From NCBI GenBank assembly GCA_050293315.1, contig JBNKMS010000012.1:62001-126000 (forward strand): a DNA stretch of 64,000 bases, read 5' to 3'. The position numbers and the translations under genes were made by a program. Below the pieces are notes generated by a model that saw only the letters and a program-made list of their open reading frames with translations, was not told the DNA's origin and did not search any database. Shown here one piece after another: positions 18,338-26,728 of this stretch (position 1 is the stretch's first letter; each line of letters opens with the position of its first letter). Origin of the DNA: CBFDBF01 sp050293315 (GTDB lineage: Bacteria; Pseudomonadota; Gammaproteobacteria; Chromatiales; Chromatiaceae).

Positions 18338-18775
18338 CTACTGTGTAGCAGAGTTGGTCCACTCCGGAAATATCTCTGTAGGGATTGATGGGAAACGCTT
18401 TAGCAGTACTTTGAAATACTCCGGCCCGTCCAGGCACTCTGGATTATCCACCTCACCACAAGGGATTTCGACAACCTTCCAGACACCATCCTTTAACTGC
18501 AATAGGGCCGAGATATCTTCATAATGATTCTGCCCATCCCGAGACTGCGGCAACGTATGGGCCCAGGCCCAACCGTCCTTGACCCTCAAATGCTCGACGA
18601 CGAAGACCACATCCAGCCCATGCATGCGCTTCACCTCACTGCGCAGCCCATCCAGAACCTGCGTACGCAGTGGGTCCCCGCGCTGTGGTGTCAGGCTAGA
18701 ATCTGCCCCCTGCGCTATGGCGCTCAAGCCAAGCAGCAATATAAAACACAAGATCAGTGACTTTACCGGATTCAT
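18338..18775 (-). CDS. Small secreted hypothetical protein
   Basis: A 145-aa protein with a clear Sec signal peptide (MNPVKSLILCFILLLGLSAI, cleavage probably after AQG). The mature part is small, with two cysteines near the end (PCGEVDNPECLDG) that could pair. ATG 18775 is chosen over the upstream 18811 because GAGGAG precedes it at ideal distance and it places the signal peptide at the N-terminus. The mature sequence (VVEHLRVKDGWAWAHTLPQS, then DISALLQLKDGVWKVVEI) reads like a small alpha+beta NTF2-like fold, but I do not recognise a family. It stands between the divergent RND spacer and the glycosylase gene, both minus. Confidence 0.75.
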   Translation of the reverse strand: MNPVKSLILCFILLLGLSAIAQGADSSLTPQRGDPLRTQVLDGLRSEVKRMHGLDVVFVVEHLRVKDGWAWAHTLPQSRDGQNHYEDISALLQLKDGVWKVVEIPCGEVDNPECLDGPEYFKVLLKRFPSIPTEIFPEWTNSATQ

Positions 18776-18827
18776 GTTGTTGCGCCTCCTCAGGCCGCGC
18801 TGATGTACCAACTAGTTACTTTACGCT

Positions 18828-19259
18828 CTAACCTAGTTTCTCCCACACTTCAATCCCGCCCCTCCTCTTCCTGAACAGCGGGTGGGGTTTTATAACCTTA
18901 ATCTTCTTAAGTGTTGTATATAGATCTGGGTCCCTGGTCTTTAACTTTTTCAACAGGTGTTCAAACTCATATTCAATTTGACCGCTACTGACAAGCAACC
19001 TGTTGTGTATCCTTCTATTGACGATTTTATTCCTGTTAAAACAATACCCTCTTGTTATAGCCTCTGCCTCGACGCACCTTAGATAGCTGGCAATCGCCCC
19101 CTCTGGGTTCCCTGAATCTTTAAACCTGATAAGCTGCGGATGATTTTTGTAGCCGGCTGTCTCGCCCAATAACACCTTTTGTGCCAATAGTCCCTCTCGC
19201 CACAGTGCCACCAAACCTTTCGCGTCCAGATATTCAGGGTGTATAGACCAGAGTCGCAT
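18828..19259 (-). CDS. Pyrimidine dimer DNA glycosylase / endonuclease V-like protein
   Basis: A 143-aa protein beginning RLWSIHPEYLDAKGLVALWR, characteristic of the Pyr_excise family (related to T4 endonuclease V), which removes UV-induced pyrimidine dimers by glycosylase/AP-lyase action. The conserved ALWREGLLAQKVL and GYKNHPQLIRF segments are present. ATG 19259 is preferred because family members begin directly with this motif; an in-frame ATG at 19271 is possible. It sits near other DNA-damage genes (Y-family polymerase and SRAP-like at 20.8-22.5 kb) but on the opposite strand, so co-regulation is not implied. Confidence 0.85.
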   Translation of the reverse strand: MRLWSIHPEYLDAKGLVALWREGLLAQKVLLGETAGYKNHPQLIRFKDSGNPEGAIASYLRCVEAEAITRGYCFNRNKIVNRRIHNRLLVSSGQIEYEFEHLLKKLKTRDPDLYTTLKKIKVIKPHPLFRKRRGGIEVWEKLG

Positions 19260-19416
19260 GATTTGGTTCATCCATGTAACGCACTACGCAAGAATTACGA
19301 CACGACAGTTCAGCGCCTGTTATGCAAACGCCCACTTCAGTCATGCCTCAAACGTAATAATTATTGTGCAGGCCCCTGTAAAGAGGATCGCTCTGAGATG
19401 CTCCTTGTCAGCCGTG

Positions 19417-20283
19417 TCACCGAGATTCGCTGATGATCTTACTCAATGCAGCATTGAACTCATCCGGTTTAACCTGTGGCACAAAATGGCCTACGCCCGG
19501 TATTAGCGTTACGCTTTCATGCAGCGCCTTCTCATTTCCTAGCGGTGCGCCGTTAATGTTTTTAAGCCTGCTGGCATATCTGGCCAAGCCAGCATCTCGA
19601 TGCTTGGCGCTCCATCTGAATATCTCATACATGGCGCTTATACCCATCTCCGGGTTCGCACCAGAGAAGCGTTTAACAATCGACGCCTTCAGCGCGGGGT
19701 CTACTTTAGATGTAAACATCGACTGCACCATCTGCTGGGATGCGCCGCTGAAGTCCTGTTTAAACGGCTGCACGAAGTCCTCAATCTCCGTCTCTGATCG
19801 GGGATATATAAATGGTGTATAGAACGTATCCACCCCGACAATAGCAACTACCTTAGGTCCCAGTATTTTGGCCGCCTCTATTGCTACCGGACCACCCATG
19901 GAGTGGCCAACCAGAACAACCCTGTCTCCACCCACTCTATTGACAACGGCGGCAACGTCCTCGCCAAAGGCCTGCATTGTGTACTCTTTGCGCGTACTAC
20001 TAGATGCGCCGTGACCGGCAAGGTCCAACCACACCACTCTATGTTTAGCTGCAAAGTACTCGATCTGCGGCTTCCAGAATGTATGGTCACATGTCCAGCA
20101 GTGCACAAACACGATAGTAGTCTCGCCCTGTCCCTTGACCCCAAAAGATATCTGGCTGCCATCCCTGGATAGCACCGTTGCAGCACCCTCTTGTGCGTGC
20201 TCCTGAAGAGGCGCACAACCAGAGATGACCACTATCAACAGCAGCAGGACGAACCTGTAAAAAACATGGTTATACATATTCAT
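19417..20283 (-). CDS. Alpha/beta hydrolase lipoprotein
   Basis: About 288 aa. The N-terminus is a lipoprotein signal (FVLLLLIVVISGCAPLQEHA) with lipobox ISGC, so the mature enzyme should be membrane-anchored in the envelope. The body is an alpha/beta hydrolase: strand FVHCWTCDHTFWKPQ (oxyanion region), nucleophile elbow LVGHSMGG with Ser, and C-terminal GVGHFVP supplying the histidine. Substrate unknown; the closest general class is non-haem peroxidase/esterase-like hydrolases. ATG 20283 or 20277 both lie behind AAGGGAG; the much longer upstream start (20325) is unlikely. It follows the DUF5076-like gene by about 45 bp and may be co-transcribed with it. Confidence 0.85.
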   Translation of the reverse strand: MNMYNHVFYRFVLLLLIVVISGCAPLQEHAQEGAATVLSRDGSQISFGVKGQGETTIVFVHCWTCDHTFWKPQIEYFAAKHRVVWLDLAGHGASSSTRKEYTMQAFGEDVAAVVNRVGGDRVVLVGHSMGGPVAIEAAKILGPKVVAIVGVDTFYTPFIYPRSETEIEDFVQPFKQDFSGASQQMVQSMFTSKVDPALKASIVKRFSGANPEMGISAMYEIFRWSAKHRDAGLARYASRLKNINGAPLGNEKALHESVTLIPGVGHFVPQVKPDEFNAALSKIISESR

Positions 20284-20328
20284 TGGCTCCCTTATTTTTA
20301 ACACTCTGCGCCCCCGCTCAGGCAATTA

Positions 20329-20664
20329 TCAGGCATCGTATTTATATTCGCCCTCAAGGCCGGGGGCTCGTGCCTTCATACATTGAATAAAGTAATCAGT
20401 TAATTTGGCCACACTGTCATCGAAGTTCATACCATGGCTCTGCTCCAGACCATTGGCCACATGCTGCGCAATATCGCTAAGAATATTCCCCCATGCCCAT
20501 AGCTCTTCGATCTCACAATCTTCCGCATCTTCATACATGCCAAGTAGCAGGGATAGATGGGGCCGGTTATTTGCTAGCCAGAACCTTACCATCTCCGTGG
20601 CATCCGGGTCATTCAGCGTATCTTCAGGGATATCAAGTTCTCTCATATATCTTTCCAGTTCCAT
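20329..20664 (-). CDS. DUF5076-like small protein
   Basis: A 111-aa acidic soluble protein. The central pattern (EMVRFWLANNRPHLSLLLGMY, then ELWAWGNILSDIAQHVANGL) resembles DUF5076 proteins, in which a strand-loop region is followed by W-G-x-x-L-x-D-x-x-x-H-x-A. The assignment is from memory of that pattern. No catalytic residues are known for the family. The start has a weak ribosome site. It is probably first of two minus-strand genes, followed by the lipoprotein hydrolase, and is divergent from the polymerase gene. Confidence 0.6.
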   Translation of the reverse strand: MELERYMRELDIPEDTLNDPDATEMVRFWLANNRPHLSLLLGMYEDAEDCEIEELWAWGNILSDIAQHVANGLEQSHGMNFDDSVAKLTDYFIQCMKARAPGLEGEYKYDA

Positions 20665-20794
20665 TTAGTTGAGGGTATGGAGCTCATTAGGGCGTAGAAC
20701 CACCACAAAATCAAGGGCAGCGTCGACAGTTGGCCATGGGCGACTTGCTAGCCCATAAACAGCAATGCTGAGCCGCCGCCGGCACAAGCAAGAC

Positions 20795-20821
20795 TTGACT
20801 GTTCTATATATGTTCTATACT
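20795..20821 (+). promoter_or_regulatory. Promoter with GTTC-N7-GTTC SOS-type operator
   Basis: TTGACT (20795-20800) and TATACT (20816-20821) are separated by exactly 15 bp, and the whole spacer is the perfect direct repeat GTTC-TATATAT-GTTC (20801-20815). GTTC-N7-GTTC is the established LexA box of Alphaproteobacteria; the usual gammaproteobacterial box is CTGT-N8-ACAG. The site is where a repressor would block RNA polymerase, 38 bp before a Y-family polymerase gene. Binding by LexA is inferred. Confidence 0.65.
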
Positions 20822-20858
20822 TTTACTAGCCCATAACCACCAATGGAGCAGCGCCCTC

Positions 20859-22100
20859 ATGCCCAAAACCTGGTCTCGCACTATCGCCTTAGTGGACATG
20901 AACGCCTTCTTCTGCAGCGTCGAGCAGATCGACCACCCGGAGTGGCAGGGGCGCCCCATCGGGATCACCAACGGCGAGCAGGGCACCTGCATCATCACCT
21001 GTTCATATGAATCACGGGCCTACGGCGTACATACCGGCATGCGCCTGAAGGAGGCGCTCCGTATCTGTCCCGACTTTATCCGCATCCCCGCCCGACCTCA
21101 TCGCTACGCAGAGGTCTCCGCCAATATCATGGACGCACTCACCGGTATCACCCCGGATGTGGAGGTATTCTCGGTCGACGAGGCCTTTCTCGACCTGACC
21201 CACTGCCGCCATCTCTCCGGCGCGCCGCCACGGGAGCTCGCTCGCCTTATCAAGCAGACGGTACTGGAGGCCTCTGGCGGGGTACTCTGCTCCCTCGGTA
21301 TGAGCGGTGACAAGAGCACCGCCAAATATGCCGCCAAGCTACAAAAGCCGAACGGCCTCACCCTGATCCCCCCCTGGCAGGCGCGAGAGGCGCTGGCCGA
21401 TGCCCCGGTCACCGAATTGTGCGGCATCGGCCGTGGCATCGGTCGCTTTCTAGCGGAACGGGGGGTGGAGCGCTGCCGCGATATGCAGCGACTGCCCATC
21501 GGGGTGCTGGCCCGACGCTTCGGTAACCTGGGGCGACGCATCTGGTTGATGAGCCAGGGACTCGACCCCGATCCGGTGCAGACCAGAGTACCTCCACCCA
21601 AGAGCATCGGCCACGGCAAGGTGATGCCCCCCAACACCCGGGACAGGAGTGTCATCTGGACCTTCCTGCTGCACATGGCGGAGAAGGTCGCCGCCCGGTT
21701 GCGCCGCCACCACTACTGCTGCGACACCTTTTTCATCGGGCTGCGTGGTGACGACGGTTGGGTGGGTGGGAAATTTCACTACCATCCACCTACCAACCAC
21801 GGGCCGGATATAATGAGCCTGTGTAACGATCTGCTGCGCCTCTACTGGCGGGGAGAGCCGGTCCATCAGGTGCAGATCACCGCCGTGAAACTGCAGCCGC
21901 AGAGCCAGCAACAGGACCTGTTCGCCCCCGATAACCAGCGGCGCGATAGCCTCAACCTTGCCCAGGATGCGATCAACCGCCGTTACGGCGAGTTCACCGT
22001 CGCACCTGGTAACCTACTTAAGCGCTCACGTATGCCCAATGTCATCGCCCCGGCCTGGAAGCCCCATGGCCACCGCGAGACCATCATGGAGCGGGATTGA
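20859..22100 (+). CDS. Y-family translesion DNA polymerase (DinB/UmuC superfamily)
   Basis: A 413-aa error-prone polymerase. Catalytic acids are intact: Asp13 in IALVDMNAFF and Asp107/Glu108 in VFSVDEAFLDL, so it should be active, unlike ImuB-type relatives that lost them. The fingers/palm motif YESRAYGVHTGMRLKEA and a helix-hairpin-helix thumb (VTELCGIGRGIGRFLAERG) follow, then a little-finger domain containing KSIGHGKVMPP. It ends with a region (NLLKRSRMPNVIAPAWKPHG) not typical of E. coli DinB. It is first in an operon with the SRAP-like gene 2 nt downstream, behind an SOS-like operator, so it is probably damage-inducible. The subfamily lies between DinB and UmuC and I leave the symbol open. 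Confidence 0.9.
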   Translation: MPKTWSRTIALVDMNAFFCSVEQIDHPEWQGRPIGITNGEQGTCIITCSYESRAYGVHTGMRLKEALRICPDFIRIPARPHRYAEVSANIMDALTGITPDVEVFSVDEAFLDLTHCRHLSGAPPRELARLIKQTVLEASGGVLCSLGMSGDKSTAKYAAKLQKPNGLTLIPPWQAREALADAPVTELCGIGRGIGRFLAERGVERCRDMQRLPIGVLARRFGNLGRRIWLMSQGLDPDPVQTRVPPPKSIGHGKVMPPNTRDRSVIWTFLLHMAEKVAARLRRHHYCCDTFFIGLRGDDGWVGGKFHYHPPTNHGPDIMSLCNDLLRLYWRGEPVHQVQITAVKLQPQSQQQDLFAPDNQRRDSLNLAQDAINRRYGEFTVAPGNLLKRSRMPNVIAPAWKPHGHRETIMERD

Positions 22101-22102
22101 AG

Positions 22103-22513
22103 ATGTGCGGAGGGATCTACTATCTGGAGGACGGCCGGGAGGTGCGTATCTATTTCCCCAATCCCAAGGCGTGCCTGCCGGTGAAGAAACGTGATGGCGG
22201 GATTGCACTATTGCCCTGGGGGCGAAGACAGAACCAGGCGGGCAACCTGCCGCTGGGAGGCTGGGCCCGGCTCGAATCTATCTACGCGGGGCGCTGGGAC
22301 CGCTGGCGCCCCACCCCGGTCAAGCTGGGAATATCGCAGTTCATGGAGAAGGATATAGAAGGCAACAGCCGCTGGTTCGATATCACCCCCGGCAAATGGA
22401 TCCAGGGGCTGGTGGCCCACTGGGACAAGGAGCGGCGCATCTATGTGGTCACCATCACCCCCGAGACAGAGGATGCGGTGTACCAGCGCTGGCCGCGGAT
22501 CTTGAGTGGGTGA
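22103..22513 (+). CDS. Short SRAP (HMCES/YedK)-like protein
   Basis: A 136-aa protein that begins Met-Cys-Gly-Gly. ATG 22103 is chosen (over an in-frame TTG at 22097) because SRAP proteins need Cys2, exposed after Met removal, to crosslink to abasic sites in single-stranded DNA. Further SRAP-like features are LLPWGRR, FMEKDIEG and GLVAHWDKERRIYVVTITPE. It is much shorter than YedK (about 220 aa) and lacks the C-terminal HDRMP segment, so it is a compact variant or a divergent relative. It follows the translesion polymerase by 2 nt, a functional pairing for damage tolerance. Its last 92 bp are repeated exactly at 30915-31006. Family assignment is moderate. Confidence 0.7.
   Translation: MCGGIYYLEDGREVRIYFPNPKACLPVKKRDGGIALLPWGRRQNQAGNLPLGGWARLESIYAGRWDRWRPTPVKLGISQFMEKDIEGNSRWFDITPGKWIQGLVAHWDKERRIYVVTITPETEDAVYQRWPRILSG
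22420..22511 (+). repeat. 92-bp direct repeat, copy 1 (3' end of the SRAP-like gene)
   Basis: Bases 22420-22511 match 30915-31006 at all 92 positions in the same orientation. This copy lies inside the intact SRAP-like gene and ends at the first base of its TGA stop. The two copies enclose the 8.4-kb block with the VTC/DUF4956 and two-component genes, so they may mark its borders. Confidence 0.95.
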
Positions 22514-22518
22514 TCAAT

Positions 22519-22541
22519 AAAAATAATGGTCTACCAACCAT
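22519..22541 (-). terminator. Possible terminator of the VTC/DUF4956 operon
   Basis: A short stem ATGGT / ACCAT with a 6-nt loop (22526-22541) is followed on the minus strand by TATTTTTATT. It is 44 bp beyond the VTC stop. The stem is only 5 bp, so efficiency is doubtful. Confidence 0.4.
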
Positions 22542-22585
22542 CAACAGAGGGCCTGGATTATGCTTCCGCATCTATTTAGAAGCGA

Positions 22586-23425
22586 TTAGAACCTACTCAA
22601 TAAATCTACCGCATCAATCTCCTTACGATCGCCGGACATATAACAAAACCCATTATCGCCAAGCGCTGTTAAAGTACTGCTCATATATTTGGAGAACCCC
22701 ACCTGTTTTAACTGGAAATGCTTAATTAGATCCAGCATCCACATCGGCACCTGTCCCACGTTACATTTCAACTCCAACACCAATGCCGCTCGATCGCTAA
22801 AACTATTTGCGACAAAGATGTTCTCGTTGTCGTAGTTGAGCATGTGCTCATCAGGCACCGTGGTTAGTCGGTTCTCCAGACGATATCGCAAATCGATATC
22901 CATAGTCAGGCGGGCATATTCATCTACTGTTGAGAAAAATGCCCTGCGTCGATATTGGGTAAGGATCTTCGGCTCTATGGCGTAGCTCGCAGCGAGCCGC
23001 AAAAACAGCTCCTTGTTCCTTCGCTCTATCGATGCCTCATCTGGCCCGATACGAAAACCGGGGTCCCCAAGAATATGCGGCCACTCTTCATCTCTTGCTG
23101 TCGCCCGGTACTTCTTAATGATACTGCCGATTTTATGTTTAATCTCCATATAGTATGGCGGCTGTTTCCCGTCTGCATAGGTCCGCACCCGCATATTGAA
23201 ACGTCGATCTTTCCCCCAGAGTCGTTGCTTGAGAAATTCAAAGCCGAAGGTGTCGAAATAGAGGCTGTTAACAACATAAAAGTTATCTTCGGATATGCTC
23301 GAGTAGTGATCGAGCGCGCAATAGGGTTTGATAAAATCAGTAATCGGCTCGATATATGAATAAGGGATCAGGTACTTTAGTTCATATCGTTCCAGCACGG
23401 GGGGAAGCTCGTTGCGCACCGACAT
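22586..23425 (-). CDS. VTC-domain protein, polyphosphate polymerase-like
   Basis: A 279-aa soluble protein with the motifs of the VTC domain, the triphosphate-tunnel fold that in yeast Vtc4 makes polyphosphate from ATP. In order: ERYELKYLIPYSYIEPI (first strand of basic/acidic tunnel residues), VVNSLYFDTFGFEF, RFNMRVRTYADGKQPPYYM with EIKHK, KKYRATARDEEW, RRRAFFSTVDEYARLTMDID with LRYR, and the closing LELKCN plus FSKYMSS. No membrane segment or signal is seen, so it should act in the cytoplasm at the inner membrane, probably with the DUF4956 partner. VTC and DUF4956 genes are often neighbours in bacteria. Here it is last in a four-gene minus-strand operon with TolC- and HlyD-like genes, which is unusual. 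Enzymatic activity is inferred. Confidence 0.88.
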   Translation of the reverse strand: MSVRNELPPVLERYELKYLIPYSYIEPITDFIKPYCALDHYSSISEDNFYVVNSLYFDTFGFEFLKQRLWGKDRRFNMRVRTYADGKQPPYYMEIKHKIGSIIKKYRATARDEEWPHILGDPGFRIGPDEASIERRNKELFLRLAASYAIEPKILTQYRRRAFFSTVDEYARLTMDIDLRYRLENRLTTVPDEHMLNYDNENIFVANSFSDRAALVLELKCNVGQVPMWMLDLIKHFQLKQVGFSKYMSSTLTALGDNGFCYMSGDRKEIDAVDLLSRF

Positions 23426-23449
23426 ATTTAAAGCCTTGGATGTCCCGTT

Positions 23450-24628
23450 TTATAGAACCGGCTGGCCTGAAATCAACCAGTTTCGTAGCGGTGCTTTGGC
23501 CAGTTGGCCGGTAATACTCAGATAATTGAAATAGTGGCGCAGTGCACCATAGTGGATATCTGCCAGTTTCTCCTGCTCTTCAAGCTGCTGCCTTTTTAAT
23601 GCCAGCAATAACTCTGTGTTACCACTACGTGCAACCGGCTGAATGCGTTGCTCAATACCATAGAGTGTTTTCTTGATTGTATCGGCCTGCATCTTATGCC
23701 AATTCAACATATCGCCCTCCGCCATAAGGGTGCGTTGCTGAGTGCGTTGTTGTATTTGCAGATCAAGCATCGCATCTGCAACATCATGCGCGCGTTGTGA
23801 TCTGGAAAAACCGGCGCCCAATGGTATACGAATACCAAGAGTCACTCCCCGCACATCGTTCTTGCGGGCAGCGCGTTCTTGTTTAAACTCCAACAGGCTC
23901 AACCCCATCCCCCGTTTTGCCCGGTCCAACTTATGTTGCTGTTGGGCTATCTCCAGATCAATCTTAGCCGCCTGCACATCACTACCTGCCAACAACTCTG
24001 GGGTTGCAGTGATGATGGCCTGCATCTCATCAATCGTCACCATGTTTTCTGGTAGCTGGTTGACGTGTAAGCGAGTACGCGTATCCAATAAGCGCTTACG
24101 ATGCGATTGCATATTGCTGCGCAGTTGGTCGATATGTAATTCTAATCGCAGCAGGTCCTCCGGACGAAAGTCCTTGGTATACGCTAGATCATGCTGCAGC
24201 TTCCTCTCATCCATGCTGAGCGCAATCTGCTGCTCTATTTTATGCACTAATAACTGCTCAGACAGCAGCTCAAGCAGCTGTTCATATCTCTGTTTCAGCA
24301 CTTCGTTCAGTGCTGATGCGCACATATATCCATGTTGTTTCTGGCGCAGACCTAAGATTGCGTCTTCTGCGGACTTTTGTCCAAATACCTTCGGCTCAAG
24401 ACGTAACGCGAGGGAGCGTTTATCATTCGGATCATCATCGTCAGAGTATCGGATCTCGGCATTTTCAATCCAGGAGTTGCCACCGTATCTTTCAGCATCC
24501 AACTCTGATGAGCATAATCTACCGGCATCCTCCTGTGCCTGTTGTAGAAACTGCCCCACGGTTATAGAGCTATACGCCTCTGGTGCTGATGCAAACAGAA
24601 AGATGAATATGGTCAAGTATCTAATCAT
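23450..24628 (-). CDS. TolC-family-like outer-membrane protein
   Basis: A 392-aa protein with a signal peptide (MIRYLTIFIFLFASAPEAYS) and long alpha-helical segments (about 90-210 and 215-370) arranged as two hairpin repeats, as in TolC/OEP proteins; QKHGYMCASALNEVLKQ-type helices and the later GVTLGIRIPLGAGFSRSQRA strand fit the family. It is somewhat shorter than TolC (about 430-490 aa). The second beta segment carries GIRIPLG, a common OEP feature. It lies between the HlyD-like fusion (12 bp upstream) and the VTC gene (24 bp downstream). It is likely the outer channel for that adaptor; whether it also serves the type I exporter at 0-7 kb is unknown. Confidence 0.8.
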   Translation of the reverse strand: MIRYLTIFIFLFASAPEAYSSITVGQFLQQAQEDAGRLCSSELDAERYGGNSWIENAEIRYSDDDDPNDKRSLALRLEPKVFGQKSAEDAILGLRQKQHGYMCASALNEVLKQRYEQLLELLSEQLLVHKIEQQIALSMDERKLQHDLAYTKDFRPEDLLRLELHIDQLRSNMQSHRKRLLDTRTRLHVNQLPENMVTIDEMQAIITATPELLAGSDVQAAKIDLEIAQQQHKLDRAKRGMGLSLLEFKQERAARKNDVRGVTLGIRIPLGAGFSRSQRAHDVADAMLDLQIQQRTQQRTLMAEGDMLNWHKMQADTIKKTLYGIEQRIQPVARSGNTELLLALKRQQLEEQEKLADIHYGALRHYFNYLSITGQLAKAPLRNWLISGQPVL

Positions 24629-24640
24629 GCAGTCCCTGCA

Positions 24641-26728
24641 TTACTTTCCAGCTTGAATGGTTATTATCCTGGAGGGCCTCTTTCCATCTCCATCGAATAC
24701 CAGAGCCCGACGCCCATCGGACATCCGTGCACTTACCCCTTCGGCCTTCAAATCAGGAAAAGACTTAATTACATGTAGCTTGGATCGACTTAGATCGTAT
24801 CTCCATAGGTAACTGTTGGGATGCCCTTGATTCCGGCTTACCCCCAGTAATAACAATTGATCGCCCTCTAGCCGCATATCTGATAGATGAGCTGGCACGC
24901 CGTTTTGTGGATCCAATAGAGATAGACGCTGCCAAATCCTGCCTTGTGGCGGCTTGCCCGCAAACAGTCCATCCAGATCATCGATTTGCAGGATTACACT
25001 GTCGCCATGGTTATCAAGTGGGGTTTTGAAGCCAAGGTAGAGTTTGCCTTTACTTAGAAAGTGGCTCTCAACATCTATCGCTTTACGCGCAAGCGCGCGG
25101 ATTAAAAACTGACTGGCGCCTCTATCCTCTGAGTGCTTTGCCAACTGCGCCAGAACATCGCATAGATTCAATCTAGCGCGCACTATAAAGGCATTGTTAT
25201 CAAACTCTAATTTAAACAGTTGGCAGCGTTCCGCTTTATGTTTGCCATTTTTATTGTGCGAAAGCGATGCAGATACATATACATATTTCCCATAACTGCT
25301 TATGCTCTCTATATCATCAATCTTCACATTATCTGATATTCGATGTACCCGAGTAATCTCTCCTCTCTGGTTCAATGTAAGCAGATGCGGATCTAAGTTA
25401 CCGGCCTCATCATTCACCACTAATAACTCTTTAGTCGTGGGCACGACAACAACCCCGGAAGCCTCTATTGCGCTATCCTCAAGCCCAAACACCTTTGAAA
25501 CAATGGGCCTCGCTCCGTGTATTAGTCTGCTGTCTGTCTCTCCATAGGCAGCCTCTGCGTTTGAAATAACTCCAGTAACAAGTTGTTTTAATGATCCAAC
25601 CAGACTTGATTCACTATCAGGCGAACGCATCGCAATCATTACTTTCTCACCTGACAGTAACGATGTAGCTTGTGGTAGGCGCACAATGGCCTCACGACCC
25701 CATGCTGAAACCAGTTGATTCTGCTTGAGACGCATCGGGTATTCAACGATACGGCTCCCTAAGCTCTCCACCTCGCCAAGGATGATCTCACCTTCGTTGG
25801 GTGAACCGTAGCGCTGAACCCAAACCTTCTGCCCTATATAAAGCTGATTGTAGACATTCTCATGGATATAGCCTTTGACAAACTGCGGCGTACTACTGTG
25901 CACAGTTAAAATGGTCTCAAATGGGGCAATCTGGTCACCAGGCTTAAAATTTACGCTGCCTATGCGGCCATTAAACTTAGCGCGCACAGTGAGATCCGAT
26001 AGTTGGCGTTCCAGCTCTATCTTGCGATCCTCTGATTCAGCAATCTGCACCTTAAATCGATCGTTCTCTGATCCCAGCTGTGATTTTAGATTTACTATCT
26101 GCGCATCGAATGAATCCTGTAGATGTTTGCGCTGCGCCGTTAATCCACGCAACTCAGTTGCAATCGGATTCTTGAAGGGTGTGATGGCTTTGTTACCGGA
26201 GATATCCTTCAGCAGCTTCTCATTCAGCACTTTACGCGCACGCAGGGTTTCTATTTGCACATCAAGTTCTGCCAGATCGGCTGAACGTTTGGCGGTCAGT
26301 TCCTCCAACTGCGCACGAGTATTTTCGACTGTCTTCTGATGTATAGATGTAGCCGCCTGAATCTGATCATTAATAAATGTGATTTTGGCACTCAAGTCCG
26401 GCCTACGAACCTCAAGAATTGGTTGATTCTGTTTTACTTCAGCGCCTTCGATCACCAGGTTCTGTACGATCTCGACTGGATAGCTGAAATTAATGGTCTG
26501 CTCACTATTGTCGACAATACCAAAGAAGCGAAAGGATTCATTCTGCAAATAGTGCGTCAATACAACTACCGCGAGAACAGATAACATCCAGGTAAAGGGC
26601 AATAGCTTACGCGTGTTAAATATCTCTGCATGCTCAGCTAAGTGCATTGTGTGAAGGAGCCTCTGTTTTAGGTCACGACACCTACAGTGCTCTCTTAGTG
26701 TTTTAAGCAAAGTTGTTTTATAGATCAA
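24641..26728 (-). CDS. HlyD-like adaptor fused to a C-terminal beta-propeller-like (DUF3616-like) region
   Basis: About 695 aa. N-terminal half is a membrane fusion protein: TM at about 43-61 (PFTWMLSVLAVVVLTHYL), lipoyl half (YPVEIVQNLVIEGAEVKQNQ), coiled coil of about 105-245, second half (VRAKFNGRIGSVNFKPGDQI) and beta-barrel to about 370. The C-terminal 280 residues look like a propeller: KIDDIESISSYGKYVYVSAS, then a DVESHFLSKGKLYLGFKTPL segment and GDSVILQIDDLDGLF, resembling DUF3616 / phytase-like families. This fused architecture is unusual. Start: TTG 26728 is preferred since AGGAGG lies 6 nt upstream; it overlaps the DUF4956 stop by 11 bp. The GTG at 26758 lacks such a site. Periplasmic propeller position is inferred from topology. 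Confidence 0.8.
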   Translation of the reverse strand: MIYKTTLLKTLREHCRCRDLKQRLLHTMHLAEHAEIFNTRKLLPFTWMLSVLAVVVLTHYLQNESFRFFGIVDNSEQTINFSYPVEIVQNLVIEGAEVKQNQPILEVRRPDLSAKITFINDQIQAATSIHQKTVENTRAQLEELTAKRSADLAELDVQIETLRARKVLNEKLLKDISGNKAITPFKNPIATELRGLTAQRKHLQDSFDAQIVNLKSQLGSENDRFKVQIAESEDRKIELERQLSDLTVRAKFNGRIGSVNFKPGDQIAPFETILTVHSSTPQFVKGYIHENVYNQLYIGQKVWVQRYGSPNEGEIILGEVESLGSRIVEYPMRLKQNQLVSAWGREAIVRLPQATSLLSGEKVMIAMRSPDSESSLVGSLKQLVTGVISNAEAAYGETDSRLIHGARPIVSKVFGLEDSAIEASGVVVVPTTKELLVVNDEAGNLDPHLLTLNQRGEITRVHRISDNVKIDDIESISSYGKYVYVSASLSHNKNGKHKAERCQLFKLEFDNNAFIVRARLNLCDVLAQLAKHSEDRGASQFLIRALARKAIDVESHFLSKGKLYLGFKTPLDNHGDSVILQIDDLDGLFAGKPPQGRIWQRLSLLDPQNGVPAHLSDMRLEGDQLLLLGVSRNQGHPNSYLWRYDLSRSKLHVIKSFPDLKAEGVSARMSDGRRALVFDGDGKRPSRIITIQAGK

